Shown here piece by piece: positions 35,141 to 43,390 of a DNA stretch of 64,000 nucleotides. The DNA lies in contig NZ_JAPUBT010000006.1 in NCBI RefSeq assembly GCF_030397665.1, forward strand, positions 186,001-250,000, given 5' to 3'. A program made the translations under genes and the position numbers. The first letter of the stretch is position 1. Each line of letters opens with the position of its first letter. The DNA is from Janthinobacterium sp. SUN073. GTDB lineage: Bacteria; Pseudomonadota; Gammaproteobacteria; Burkholderiales; Burkholderiaceae_D. The notes beneath the pieces are model-generated. The model ran no database searches, had not been told where the DNA came from, and saw only the letters and a list, made by a program, of their open reading frames with translations.

Positions 35141-35968
35141 ATGCAACTGGAAGCGCTGTTCCAGCAACCCCACGCCCTGCCTGCCGCCCCGAAGATCGTC
35201 AATGAACTGGTGCGCAGTTTCGACAACCCCGCCATTGCCACCGAGGACATCGCGCGCCAGCTGGGAGCAGACCCGGTGCTGAGCGCCAAGCTGCTGCGGC
35301 TGGCCAACTCGGCCTATTACCACGTCTCGCGCAGCATCGGCACGGTGGAAGACGCCGTGCTGATGCTCGGTTTTGTGACCGTGCGCACCCTCGTCATCAG
35401 CTCGGGCCTGGTCAGCGGCTACAAGACTGTGCCTGGCCTGAATCTGCCGCAGTTCTGGCGCTACAGTCTGCACAGCGCCGTGTCGGCCCGCTGGATCGCC
35501 AGGCAGACGGGCGACAACCAGGACCTGGCATTCACCATCGGCATGATGCATGCGATCGGTCAACTGGTGATCCATGCCGCCATGCCCGAGCAAGCCATGC
35601 AGCTCGACAAGATCGCGCCGCCGCTCGATGCGCGCCGGCTCGATGCGGAACGGGTGTCGCTGGGCTATGACTATGCGCAAGTGGGCGCCGAACTGACGCG
35701 CCGCTGGAAGTTCCCCGCCACCTTTGCCGAGGCCATCGCCGCCTTTCCCGATCCGCTGGCCAAGGCGCCTTTGAACCGCCTGGCCGCCATCGTGCACCTG
35801 GCCTCCTGGCGCGCGCGCATCGAGGAAAATGCGTTGAGCAATGAAGAAATCATCGCCTGCTACCCCAATGAAGTGGCTGAAGCGCTCGGTTTACCGCCGT
35901 CCGTGCTGGTGGACAGGATGCCGCCGCCTGCCGAACTGAGCGCTGGGCTGGAAGAACTCGTCAAATAA
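35141..35968 (+). CDS. HDOD-domain signalling protein
   Basis: 275 residues from the ATG at 35141 (AAGGAG 6 bases upstream). A single HDOD domain spans most of the protein (LPAAPKIVNELVRSF, ADPVLSAKLLRLANSAYYHV, GTVEDAVLMLGFVTVRTLVI). Such domains lack the HD phosphohydrolase residues and serve as scaffolds in motility, c-di-GMP and stress signalling. It stands next to an orphan flagellar chaperone gene, which may hint at motility control. Confidence 0.88.
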   Translation: MQLEALFQQPHALPAAPKIVNELVRSFDNPAIATEDIARQLGADPVLSAKLLRLANSAYYHVSRSIGTVEDAVLMLGFVTVRTLVISSGLVSGYKTVPGLNLPQFWRYSLHSAVSARWIARQTGDNQDLAFTIGMMHAIGQLVIHAAMPEQAMQLDKIAPPLDARRLDAERVSLGYDYAQVGAELTRRWKFPATFAEAIAAFPDPLAKAPLNRLAAIVHLASWRARIEENALSNEEIIACYPNEVAEALGLPPSVLVDRMPPPAELSAGLEELVK

Positions 35969-36078
35969 ACCGATCGCAGCCGGAATCGCCATCCCAGTAT
36001 CCATGCGGGTTTTGCGGGCGATTCCGGCAGCCAGCCAAAACTATTCACATTATTTTCACTTTTTTTTCAAAAACACCC

Positions 36079-36105
36079 TCAAGTTCCCGCTGAACCTGCC
36101 GCTAA
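36079..36105 (+). promoter_or_regulatory. Sigma-28 (FliA) promoter for fliT
   Basis: TCAAGTTC (36079-36086), an 11-base spacer and GCCGCTAA (36098-36105) match the FliA consensus TAAAGTTT-N11-GCCGATAA in sequence and spacing. The start codon of fliT is 42 bases after the -10 box. This identifies fliT as a late flagellar gene. Confidence 0.75.
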
Positions 36106-36147
36106 TCTGGACAAGCGGTAATCCATTCACTAGTTACGGGTGTGCTC

Positions 36148-36444
36148 ATGACCTCCAACGACGTTCTCTCGATGTATGAAAATATTGCAGGAATGACCAA
36201 CAAAATGGTCGTGGCCGCACGTTCGAGCGACTGGGATGGCTTGGATACCCTGGAAAACCAGTGCGCCAGCGTCGCCAGCGCGACCAAGACGGGCAGCATG
36301 CCTGCCCAGGCCGGCGCCTCGCGCCTGCGCAAGATCGACTTGCTCAAGCAAATCCTGGCCAATGACCGCGAAATCCGCGCCATTACGGAACCGTGGATGA
36401 CGCAGCTGTCGAACATCATGCCAGGATCGCGCGCCCGCATGTAA
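36148..36444 (+). CDS. fliT: Flagellar export chaperone FliT
   Basis: 98 residues from ATG 36148; a GTG at 36142 would add two residues. The sequence is helical with the FliT pattern (SNDVLSMYENIAGMTNKMV, RSSDWDGLDTLENQCASV, then RKIDLLKQILANDREIRAI and PWMTQLSNIM). FliT binds the filament-cap protein FliD and modulates FlhDC. Here it is outside any fliDS operon, carries its own sigma-28 promoter and ends in a strong terminator. Confidence 0.82.
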   Translation: MTSNDVLSMYENIAGMTNKMVVAARSSDWDGLDTLENQCASVASATKTGSMPAQAGASRLRKIDLLKQILANDREIRAITEPWMTQLSNIMPGSRARM

Positions 36445-36473
36445 ATAAGCAAGCTTGCCATGCCAGAAACGAT

Positions 36474-36498
36474 AAAAGCACCCGAGGGTGCTTTTTTT
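36474..36498 (+). terminator. Rho-independent terminator after fliT
   Basis: AAAAGCACCC (36474-36483), loop GA, then GGGTGCTTTTTTT (36486-36498). It confirms that fliT is a single-gene unit. Confidence 0.9.
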
Positions 36499-36869
36499 AC
36501 GTCTGCCGCCGTGCCAGGGAGTGCGCCATCTGCGACACTCAAAAAGCCAGGAGGGGAAATTTGGAAGGCGAACCCCAGGTATCTCCTGGCGTCGCCTCGC
36601 TGCCGGTTGCATCCGGCGTTCGCGAGCACATCGTCGGCATCGCAAACCGCTTCCAGTCCCAGGCGTTTATGCAACGCTACACCTGTTTTGCCGCGCCACA
36701 CTATCGTTGGTGACTGCGACAGGCTGGGGCTGTTTTGTCGTAGAGCAAGTCCACTGAGTTAATCATATCACCATCTTTGAAAAATAGGCAACACGATGGA
36801 ACAGCATTTTTCTGTCTTTTTTGAATATCTTTTTTTATATCAATTTTTTAGCGCGACCTTGCAGCAGCA
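36499..36869. other. Gene-free stretch
   Basis: Between the fliT terminator and the FimV-like stop. Open frames exist but have no ribosome sites or protein-like residue use. The right end (36780-36860) is strongly AT-rich with T-runs. I see no other structure. Confidence 0.6.
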
Positions 36870-38006
36870 TTAACGCGAGAACGGCTCCGTTTCCGGCTGG
36901 GCGGCCGGCCCTTCCTCCACCGCCTCCGTCAGCACCGGCACCTCTTTCTTGCGGCCGAACGGCTTGCGCAGCAGAACCCAGTATTTCGACGGCGCACCCG
37001 GCCCCGCCGCCTGCCTGCGCTTGCGCACGACATACACGATCGCCGCCGTCAACAGCAGGAAGGCCAGAGTGCCAAACCCCAGCCACAGCAAGCCATTGCC
37101 GCCCGCTGCCTTGCCCTTGTCCTTGTCGGCTGCCGGCGCCGCGTGCAGGGGCTTGGGCTTGGCATGCGGCGCCTCCGCCTCGGCCGGCGCGGCAGCCGGC
37201 GCCACGGCATCGGTGGTGGCGGCGGGCAGCGCCAGCGCTTTTTGCAAGGCGCCGATCTTGCCTTCCAATTCACCGAGCTTGTCATTCAGGGCCGCGTTTT
37301 TCTCATCCAACGCCACGCACGCTTGTGCCTGCCCAGCATCTGCCTGGGGCGCGCAGGCGGCGACGGGCGCCCTGGCGCGGCGCAATGGCGGCGGACGCAG
37401 CGCGGGAGCGGCCGGCGCAGGCACGGCAGGCGGCGGCACGAACACGCGCGCCGGACGCACCAGCCCCTCGGCGCGCGCGCGGGCTGCCAGCGCGGCGGCA
37501 TCGGGCGGCGGCGCGCCGGACGCAGCGCGCGGCAGCGGCGCAGGCACGGGCGCCGGAATGACGGGCCTGATCGGCGCACTGGTAGCCGCAGCGGCAGCGG
37601 CGGGCGGTGCCGGCGTCAGCCACAGCGTACCGAGACGCACGACGGCGCCGCTACCATTGCCCAATAACAAATACAAATGCACATGACCCGCCTGGATCGC
37701 TTGCCGGGTAGTCACGCGCACATACTGCCGCCCACCGCGCTCCAGCGGGCTGATCGTCAAGGTTTGCAAGGCCGGCTCCATGCCGATGCCGCCGCCCCGG
37801 TACACATCGGGCGAGGCCAGGCGCACGGCCACGCCGCCAGCCTCTTCTGGAGTCAGGGCCGTCAGTTCAATCTCGGCCAGCAAGGGCTGCCCCACATGCG
37901 ACAGCACCGCCATCTCGCCCAGTTCGGCAGCCATCACGGGCGGCAAGGCCAGGCTGGCGGCGGCGCACGCGATCAGGGACCAACGGGGAACAATGCTGCT
38001 TTGCAT
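36870..38006 (-). CDS. FimV-like envelope protein
   Basis: 378 residues from the ATG at 38006; the open frame continues upstream only as antisense of fumC. A signal peptide ends at PPVMAAE. The N-terminal domain (LGEMAVLSHVGQPLLAEIEL, LTPEEAGGVAVRLASPDVY, RQYVRVTTRQAIQ) matches FimV/HubP. A long Ala/Pro-rich region and a short coiled coil (LNDKLGELEGKIGALQKAL) follow, then one membrane segment near residue 310-330 and a basic tail. The LysM domain and C-terminal TPR unit of full FimV are absent. A role in polar type IV pilus assembly is inferred from FimV. Confidence 0.75.
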   Translation of the reverse strand: MQSSIVPRWSLIACAAASLALPPVMAAELGEMAVLSHVGQPLLAEIELTALTPEEAGGVAVRLASPDVYRGGGIGMEPALQTLTISPLERGGRQYVRVTTRQAIQAGHVHLYLLLGNGSGAVVRLGTLWLTPAPPAAAAAATSAPIRPVIPAPVPAPLPRAASGAPPPDAAALAARARAEGLVRPARVFVPPPAVPAPAAPALRPPPLRRARAPVAACAPQADAGQAQACVALDEKNAALNDKLGELEGKIGALQKALALPAATTDAVAPAAAPAEAEAPHAKPKPLHAAPAADKDKGKAAGGNGLLWLGFGTLAFLLLTAAIVYVVRKRRQAAGPGAPSKYWVLLRKPFGRKKEVPVLTEAVEEGPAAQPETEPFSR

Positions 38007-38177
38007 GGACTGATCGCTTTGATAACAAGATAGGAAGGGGAACTCGTCTGTCATTAACGGCAGGAAATCGCAAAAATATAGATGGGCCAGGGCAAAAATG
38101 ATGCAATACAGCATCATCCTGTGTCTTTTTGACGTCTGGAGTACACTCGATCCACCTCCATCGATGAAAGGGATGCC

Positions 38178-39572
38178 ATGAGTAGCAGAATCGAACGCGA
38201 CAGTTTCGGCCCGATCGACGTACCCGCCGACCGGCTTTGGGGAGCGCAAACGCAGCGCTCGCTTGAGCACTTCCATATCTCCACGGAAAAGATGCCGCCT
38301 GAACTGATCGCCGCCCTGGCCACCGTCAAGCGCGCGGCCGCCCACGTCAACCTGGACCTGGGCCTGTTGGATGGCAAGAAGGCCATCGCCATCACGCAAG
38401 CGGCCGACGAAGTGCTGGCCGGCAAGCATGACGCGGAATTCCCGCTGGCCGTCTGGCAGACGGGCTCTGGCACGCAAAGCAATATGAACATGAATGAAGT
38501 GCTGGCCAACCGCGGTTCCGAGCTGATCGGCGGCTTGCGGGGAGAAGCGCGCCTGCTGCACCCGAACGACGACGTCAACCTGGGCCAGTCCTCGAACGAC
38601 ATCTTTCCCACCGCCATCCATGTGGCGGCTGCGCTGGGCGTCGCCAACACGGTCTTGCCGCCGCTGCGCCAGCTGCGCGCCACGCTCGACGCGAAAGCCA
38701 CGGAGTTTGCCGACATCGTCAAGATCGGTCGCACGCATTTGCAGGATGCCACGCCCTTGACCCTGGGCCAGGAATTTTCCGGCTACGTGGCACAGCTGGA
38801 CTTCGCCGAGCACATCATCACGGCAGCGTTGCCGCCGCTGCTGCAGCTGGCCGCTGGCGGCACGGCCGTGGGCACGGGCTTGAATGCCCACGTGGAATTT
38901 GCCGGCCGCATCGCGGCCGAACTGGCGCGCCTGACGGGCCAGCCGTTCGAGACGGCCAGCAACAAGTTTGCCGCGCTGGCCGCCCACGATGCGCTCGTCG
39001 CCGCCCATGGCGCGCTGAAAACCCTGGCCACGGCGCTGATGAAAATCGCCAACGACGTGCGCTGGATGGCGTCCGGCCCCCGTTCCGGCCTCGGTGAAAT
39101 CACCATCCCTGAAAACGAGCCAGGCAGTTCCATCATGCCGGGCAAGGTCAATCCCACCCAGTGCGAAGCACTGACCATGCTGTGCTGCCAGGTGTTCGGC
39201 AACGACGTCGCCATCACGGTGGGCGGCGCCTCGGGCAATTTCGAGCTGAACGTCTTCAAGCCCTTGATCGCGCACAACTTCCTGCAAAGCGCGCGCCTGC
39301 TGGGCGACGGCATGCGCAGCTTCGACGAGCATTGCGCGCACGGCATCGCGCCGAACCATGGTCGCATCGCCGAACTGATGGAGCGCTCCCTGATGCTGGT
39401 CACGGCGCTGGCGCCCCACATCGGCTACGACAAGGCGGCGCAAATCGCCAAGCAGGCCCAGCATGAAGGCACGACCCTGAAGCAAGCGGCGCTGGCCCTG
39501 GGCTATGTAACGGAAGAGCAATTCAGTGCGTGGATCGTGCCACTGGCGATGACGCAGCCCAACAAAAGCTGA
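38178..39572 (+). CDS. fumC: Class II fumarate hydratase
   Basis: 464 residues with AAGGG upstream. It has the aspartase/fumarase signature [11 protein letters not shown] and the conserved [16 protein letters not shown] and SSNDIFPTA motifs. Class II fumarase needs no iron-sulfur cluster and interconverts fumarate and malate in the TCA cycle. It stands alone, divergent from the FimV-like gene. Confidence 0.95.
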   Translation: MSSRIERDSFGPIDVPADRLWGAQTQRSLEHFHISTEKMPPELIAALATVKRAAAHVNLDLGLLDGKKAIAITQAADEVLAGKHDAEFPLAVWQTGSGTQSNMNMNEVLANRGSELIGGLRGEARLLHPNDDVNLGQSSNDIFPTAIHVAAALGVANTVLPPLRQLRATLDAKATEFADIVKIGRTHLQDATPLTLGQEFSGYVAQLDFAEHIITAALPPLLQLAAGGTAVGTGLNAHVEFAGRIAAELARLTGQPFETASNKFAALAAHDALVAAHGALKTLATALMKIANDVRWMASGPRSGLGEITIPENEPGSSIMPGKVNPTQCEALTMLCCQVFGNDVAITVGGASGNFELNVFKPLIAHNFLQSARLLGDGMRSFDEHCAHGIAPNHGRIAELMERSLMLVTALAPHIGYDKAAQIAKQAQHEGTTLKQAALALGYVTEEQFSAWIVPLAMTQPNKS

Positions 39573-39667
39573 CTTCCACCCTGCATTGCTGGCGGCTTCA
39601 GGTAAACTACGAGTTAGTTGAGGTCGTCATCAAGTGTTGAAAACACATCATTGCAATAAGGGATACA

Positions 39668-39889
39668 ATGCAAAAAGTAAGCTTTGATTTAACATCCGAG
39701 TTCGTCGAGCTGAACCAGCTGTTGAAGCTGGTCGGCTTGTGCGACAGCGGTGGCGCAGGCAAGGTCATGGTCGATAGCGGCGTGGTGAAGGTCGATGGCA
39801 AGAAGGAATTGCGCAAGACCGCCAAGATCCGCGCCGGCCAGGTCGTCAGCGTGGGCGATATCCGTATCACGGTCGTCGCTCCCGCCTGA
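39668..39889 (+). CDS. S4-domain RNA-binding protein (YbcJ-like)
   Basis: 73 residues. FVELNQLLKLVGLCDSGGAG and VMVDSGVVKVDGKKELRKTA are the S4 fold; the gene is a short stand-alone S4 protein as in E. coli YbcJ. It is presumed to bind structured RNA. It follows fumC by 95 bases. Confidence 0.88.
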   Translation: MQKVSFDLTSEFVELNQLLKLVGLCDSGGAGKVMVDSGVVKVDGKKELRKTAKIRAGQVVSVGDIRITVVAPA

Positions 39890-40014
39890 TCCCGGCATGG
39901 GGTGCGAAAGCAGCCCCATGCGTCCAGCCAGCACCGCTGCCAGCCCGGCTGCCCTAGTCAAGCTGCGACACGTCGTTATTGTCAGATAAATATCGATTGC
40001 AGAAGGGGAGCGCC

Positions 40015-40299
40015 ATGGACCAGCCCGAACAAGGTACGCGCAGCCAGGAACGCCTGATCGGCGACTTGCGCCAGGTAATAGAAAACGCGGAAGAATTGCT
40101 GCGTAACACAGACAAATACACCAGCAGCCTGTACCAGAGCGCGCGCGCCAGGCTGCAACTGGCCCTCGTCGCGGCCACGGCCGAACTGGCCCGCTTTGAA
40201 GAAGAGCAAGTCACGCGCATGATGGACGCCACCCTGGCCGCGAACGCCCTGTACCGCGATCAGACAGGCGAAGCGCGCCTGCTGCGGGCCTTCGAGTAA
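40015..40299 (+). CDS. DUF883/YqjD-like protein lacking the usual membrane tail
   Basis: 94 residues from the ATG at 40015, with AAGGGGAG upstream. The helical pattern ERLIGDLRQVIENAEELLRN and YQSARARLQLALVAATAELA matches ElaB/YqjD (DUF883), ribosome-associated inner-membrane proteins. The family's C-terminal membrane helix is missing; the protein ends in a short charged tail. A cytosolic variant is likely. Its stop is 4 bases from the convergent bufBC stop. Confidence 0.65.
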   Translation: MDQPEQGTRSQERLIGDLRQVIENAEELLRNTDKYTSSLYQSARARLQLALVAATAELARFEEEQVTRMMDATLAANALYRDQTGEARLLRAFE

Positions 40300-40303
40300 C
40301 GAG

Positions 40304-41938
40304 TTACGCCGTCAACACGGCATGCGCCAGCCACTGGCGCAAATGTGTCGCCAGGTCGAATGCCGGGTCCCGCTCGAACGCCACGTCGAGCGCGGCGCCA
40401 AACGTTTGCCCCTGCTGCAACACCAGCAAGGCCGCATGCGCGGCCGCATCCACTACCAGCACCTGCGTCTTCCAGTGCGGCCGGCATACCAGTGCCCAGC
40501 TCGCCACCTGCATGTCTTGCGGAAACCTCCCCGGCCCTTCGCTTTGCCCATCACCTTCCTGATGCGCCTGCCACAAGGCCGCCACTTGCCAAGTTGATGC
40601 CAGCAAGGCGCAAGCGGGATGCAGGCTAAAACGGCGCGCTTCGAGCTGATCGGGGTGCAGGGCGGCCAGCGACTCGGGCGCCAGCACTTGCGCATCGGCC
40701 GCGTAATGGGCCAGGTGCATGGCCCATTCCAGGCGCGCCATGTCCGGCAGATAGGGCAACTCGGCCGCAGGCGGAAAACTGGCCAGAAAATCGGCGAAAC
40801 GGGCGCCAAACTGCTTCAAGTCGGCGCTATCTGACGGATACTGGCGGCCGTACGCGCGCGCCAGGCCGCCAAAGAATTCCTCGCCCACCAGCGCCAGCAC
40901 GACGGGATAGGCGTGGCCCAGGGTACGGCGCCAGGTGGCGCTCAAGTTGCCGCGGCACAAAGAGAAACGCTCCGATACCGACTCTCCCGCGAACGATGGC
41001 AACGTTGCCGTAGTATCGAGCAAGGCCGTGGCAAACGCATGCTGGCCGGCCGCCAGCGCGTCAAGCGACACGGGCGGTGGCGGTGGCAGCACCGGCCCCC
41101 CATGCCATGGCGAATGTTGCTCGTGCTGCGCCAGCATCGCTTGCGCCTTGTCCGCTTCGCCCAGCAGAATATCGAGCGGCGGCAAATCCGTGTCCCATTC
41201 GACCAGGGTGGGCACGGCGCCAAAGCGCAGCAAGGCGGCCGCATACAAGTCCCAGACGGGCTCGGCCACGGCGGCGCCATGGTGATCGATCACGGCGTGC
41301 GGCATCAGCAAATGGCCGCCCAGGTGCAGCTCGCCCACGCTGCCCGGCGCGATGCTTTGCATGGCAAGCAGGGCGTCTTCGCCGTGGTTGCACTGGTTCA
41401 CATACAAGTTGTTGATATCGAGCAGCAGCCCGCAGCCGCTGCGGCGCGCCAGTTCCGCCAGGAATTGCGCCTCGCTCATGGCATCGTCGGCAAAACGCAG
41501 GTAAGTGGAGACATTCTCCAGCAAGATCGGCCTTTTCAGCACATCCTGCACCCTCCCCACTCTGGCGCACAGTAAATCCAGGGCCGCGCCATTCAAGGCC
41601 AGCGGCAACAGATCATTGAGTTGCTGCTGCGCCACGGCACCCCAGCTCAGGTGTTCCGACACGAGGGCCGGCTCGATGCGCTCCACCACGGCGCGCACGC
41701 GCTGCAAATGGGGCTCGGAAAAGCCCCGCGCGGAACCCAGGCCCAGACCCACGCCATGCAGGCTGATCGGGTAATCCTGGCGCAGGGTTCGCAGCACATG
41801 ACTATCCCAGCCCGATGGCTGCAGATAATTTTCGGTATGTACTTCCAGCCAGCCAACCTTGGGCCGGCGCGCCAGAAAATCGCGGTAGTGCGCGGCGCGC
41901 AGGCCGACGCCGGCAAGCGCTCGAAGTGGCTGCGGCAT
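40304..41938 (-). CDS. bufBC: BufB-BufC fusion: MNIO RiPP-modifying enzyme joined to its partner
   Basis: 544 residues from the ATG at 41938, 17 bases after the bufA stop, with no internal stop. Residues about 1-275 are a full DUF692/MNIO TIM-barrel (BufB): [50 protein letters not shown] and [10 protein letters not shown] provide the His, Glu, Asp and Asn ligands of the iron centre. A Pro-rich linker (about 278-290) leads to a DUF2063 domain (BufC, about 292-544) that normally is a separate protein binding the precursor. In bufferin systems the pair converts precursor cysteines to thiooxazoles. Fusion of the two in one chain is unusual. Confidence 0.85.
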   Translation of the reverse strand: MPQPLRALAGVGLRAAHYRDFLARRPKVGWLEVHTENYLQPSGWDSHVLRTLRQDYPISLHGVGLGLGSARGFSEPHLQRVRAVVERIEPALVSEHLSWGAVAQQQLNDLLPLALNGAALDLLCARVGRVQDVLKRPILLENVSTYLRFADDAMSEAQFLAELARRSGCGLLLDINNLYVNQCNHGEDALLAMQSIAPGSVGELHLGGHLLMPHAVIDHHGAAVAEPVWDLYAAALLRFGAVPTLVEWDTDLPPLDILLGEADKAQAMLAQHEQHSPWHGGPVLPPPPPVSLDALAAGQHAFATALLDTTATLPSFAGESVSERFSLCRGNLSATWRRTLGHAYPVVLALVGEEFFGGLARAYGRQYPSDSADLKQFGARFADFLASFPPAAELPYLPDMARLEWAMHLAHYAADAQVLAPESLAALHPDQLEARRFSLHPACALLASTWQVAALWQAHQEGDGQSEGPGRFPQDMQVASWALVCRPHWKTQVLVVDAAAHAALLVLQQGQTFGAALDVAFERDPAFDLATHLRQWLAHAVLTA

Positions 41939-41955
41939 GGGCAAGCGGCGAGAGC

Positions 41956-42258
41956 TTACGGCTGCGTGGCCGGTTTGGCGGCCTTGCCGGCCTTGATGGG
42001 CTTGACGGAGCCGCCCGCCTGTTCGCACGTGCCCTTGGCAACATAGGTCCATTCCGTGGGCAAGTTGTCCGCCTCCGCCTGGCCCGCGCAGGAATGCGCA
42101 CCGTCGGACGAGGCGCAATCGTTCTGCCCTGCCTTGGCGACGCCGTAGCATTTTTCCTTGTCGCCAGGGGCGGGGCCATCGTGCGCGGTGGCGTTGACGG
42201 TGGTGCCGGCGCAGAGGCCCGCGAGGGCGGCGGCGATGAGAGCTTGACGTTTGTTCAT
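41956..42258 (-). CDS. bufA: Bufferin precursor BufA (DUF2282 type)
   Basis: 100 residues from the ATG at 42258 (AGGA about 7 bases upstream). A signal peptide ([18 protein letters not shown]) ends near NATAHD. The mature part carries four cysteines at 37, 48, 57 and 78 in the family pattern [20 protein letters not shown] and AKGTC. The DUF2282 bufferins are modified by BufB/BufC and exported to the periplasm, where they bind copper. The C-terminus is Lys/Ala-rich. It is directly upstream of bufBC in the same transcript. A DoxX (BufD) gene is not seen. Confidence 0.85.
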   Translation of the reverse strand: MNKRQALIAAALAGLCAGTTVNATAHDGPAPGDKEKCYGVAKAGQNDCASSDGAHSCAGQAEADNLPTEWTYVAKGTCEQAGGSVKPIKAGKAAKPATQP

Positions 42259-42500
42259 GGGGATTCCTCTTGCATGGATCAAAGTAATGGCACGCCCCAG
42301 GCTGCACTATGGGCAACGCGAGGTGATGGACGTCATTTTACTGAATCGGCCGTGCCATGGCGAACCATGGTCAATTAGTCAACTTGACAGGAGCAGGAAA
42401 TAGGCGGAGAGACAGACAAACACGCCCACTCTCCACCGTCGATGACGGTGGTGTGGGCATGGGCACGGCAAAGCGCCAGACGGGCGCTACAGACCTGCGC

Positions 42501-42701
42501 TCAGGCTGTCGTGTTGATGCGGTTACCGAGGTGAGCCGGCAGACTCGGCGCCGACTGTATCGGTGGTAACGCTTGCAGCAAGGCAGTGGCAGTCAAACTT
42601 TGAATATCCTGGGCTTTTTTCAGGACAGCCAAACCGACGGCTTGCCGTGTGCCTGTCTCCGCCATCGTGGTTGACAGTTGAGCAATGCTTCCGACGTCCA
42701 T
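42501..42701 (-). CDS. YjfB-family putative motility protein
   Basis: 66 residues from the ATG at 42701 (GGAG 6 bases upstream). MDVGSIAQLSTTM, QAVGLAVLKKAQDIQSLTA and the end HLGNRINTTA fit the YjfB-like motility family (DUF/PF14070). Its role in flagellar motility is unknown. A sigma-28 promoter lies just upstream, which supports membership in the late flagellar regulon. It stands between bufA and mobB. Confidence 0.85.
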   Translation of the reverse strand: MDVGSIAQLSTTMAETGTRQAVGLAVLKKAQDIQSLTATALLQALPPIQSAPSLPAHLGNRINTTA

Positions 42702-42729
42702 ACATTTCTCCAATGAGGTTCTACCAGTA

Positions 42730-42756
42730 TTAACGGATGGCCGCGGCAAACCTTTA
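42730..42756 (-). promoter_or_regulatory. Sigma-28 promoter for the YjfB-like gene
   Basis: On the minus strand TAAAGGTT (42756-42749), 11 bases, then TCCGTTAA (42737-42730), against consensus TAAAGTTT-N11-GCCGATAA. The -10 box ends 28 bases before the start codon. The -35 box lies just downstream of the mobB stop. Confidence 0.7.
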
Positions 42757-42758
42757 GC

Positions 42759-43295
42759 TTATTTTTCCAGCTTATTTTCCAACTGCAGCAGCAGCCAGGC
42801 CAGCACGTGCTCGCGCGCATTCAAGTCCAGCCATTGCACGCCCTCGCGCAAGTCGGCCGGCGCCGGGCTGTCGGAGGCGACGGCGATCACATGCGGGTCA
42901 TGCGGATACAGAGGTGCTTGCCCCACTTCCGGGCGGAATACTTCCAGCTTGGGAATGGGGTCCGTCTTGAAACCTTCGACCAGGGTCAGGTCCGCCGGCC
43001 CCATGCGGGCCAATTGCTGCGCCAGGCTCGGTTCCGGCGCGCCGCGCAGTTCATGCACGATGGCAAACCGGTACGGCGACGCCACCAGCACTTCCGCCGC
43101 TCCTGCCAGGCGCAACCGGGCGCTGTCTTTTTGCGGCGGTTCCAGCGCCAGGTCATGGTGGCTATGCTTGACCAGGTTGACGCGCAAGCCCCGCGCCGCC
43201 AGTTCCTTCACCACAAATTCCAGCAGGGTCGTCTTGCCGCTACCGGAACGGCCGATCACACCCAGTACCGGGTGGGCGGGCATCGCATCGTGCAT
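42759..43295 (-). CDS. mobB: Molybdopterin-guanine dinucleotide biosynthesis adapter MobB
   Basis: 178 residues from the ATG at 43295 with GGAG 5 bases upstream; the GTG at 43301 overlaps that site. The P-loop [15 protein letters not shown] is at the N-terminus, followed by KHSHHD and DLTLVEGFK typical of MobB. It binds GTP and assists MobA in making the molybdenum cofactor dinucleotide form. No other moa or mob genes are nearby. Confidence 0.92.
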   Translation of the reverse strand: MHDAMPAHPVLGVIGRSGSGKTTLLEFVVKELAARGLRVNLVKHSHHDLALEPPQKDSARLRLAGAAEVLVASPYRFAIVHELRGAPEPSLAQQLARMGPADLTLVEGFKTDPIPKLEVFRPEVGQAPLYPHDPHVIAVASDSPAPADLREGVQWLDLNAREHVLAWLLLQLENKLEK

Positions 43296-43390
43296 GATCA
43301 CTCCTTGATTGAGAAGCAGTGATTATACGCAGCCCTACCGGCGCCGGCGCCCGGCGCGGGCGCCATGCATTGCCCGGCTCATTGCCCAAC

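Noticed and set aside
34991..35797. Upstream extension of the M13 peptidase frame
   Set aside because: Antisense to the HDOD gene; the start at 34990 has a ribosome site and signal peptide.
36102..36701. Minus-strand open frame of 199 codons over fliT
   Set aside because: No ribosome site or family; fliT on the plus strand has promoter, terminator and family match.
38007..39521. Upstream extension of the FimV-like frame to nearly 900 codons
   Set aside because: It runs antisense to fumC; the signal peptide places the start at 38006.
41939..42316. Upstream extension of bufBC through the bufA region
   Set aside because: This part is a frame shadow of bufA; the MNIO domain starts just after the ATG at 41938.
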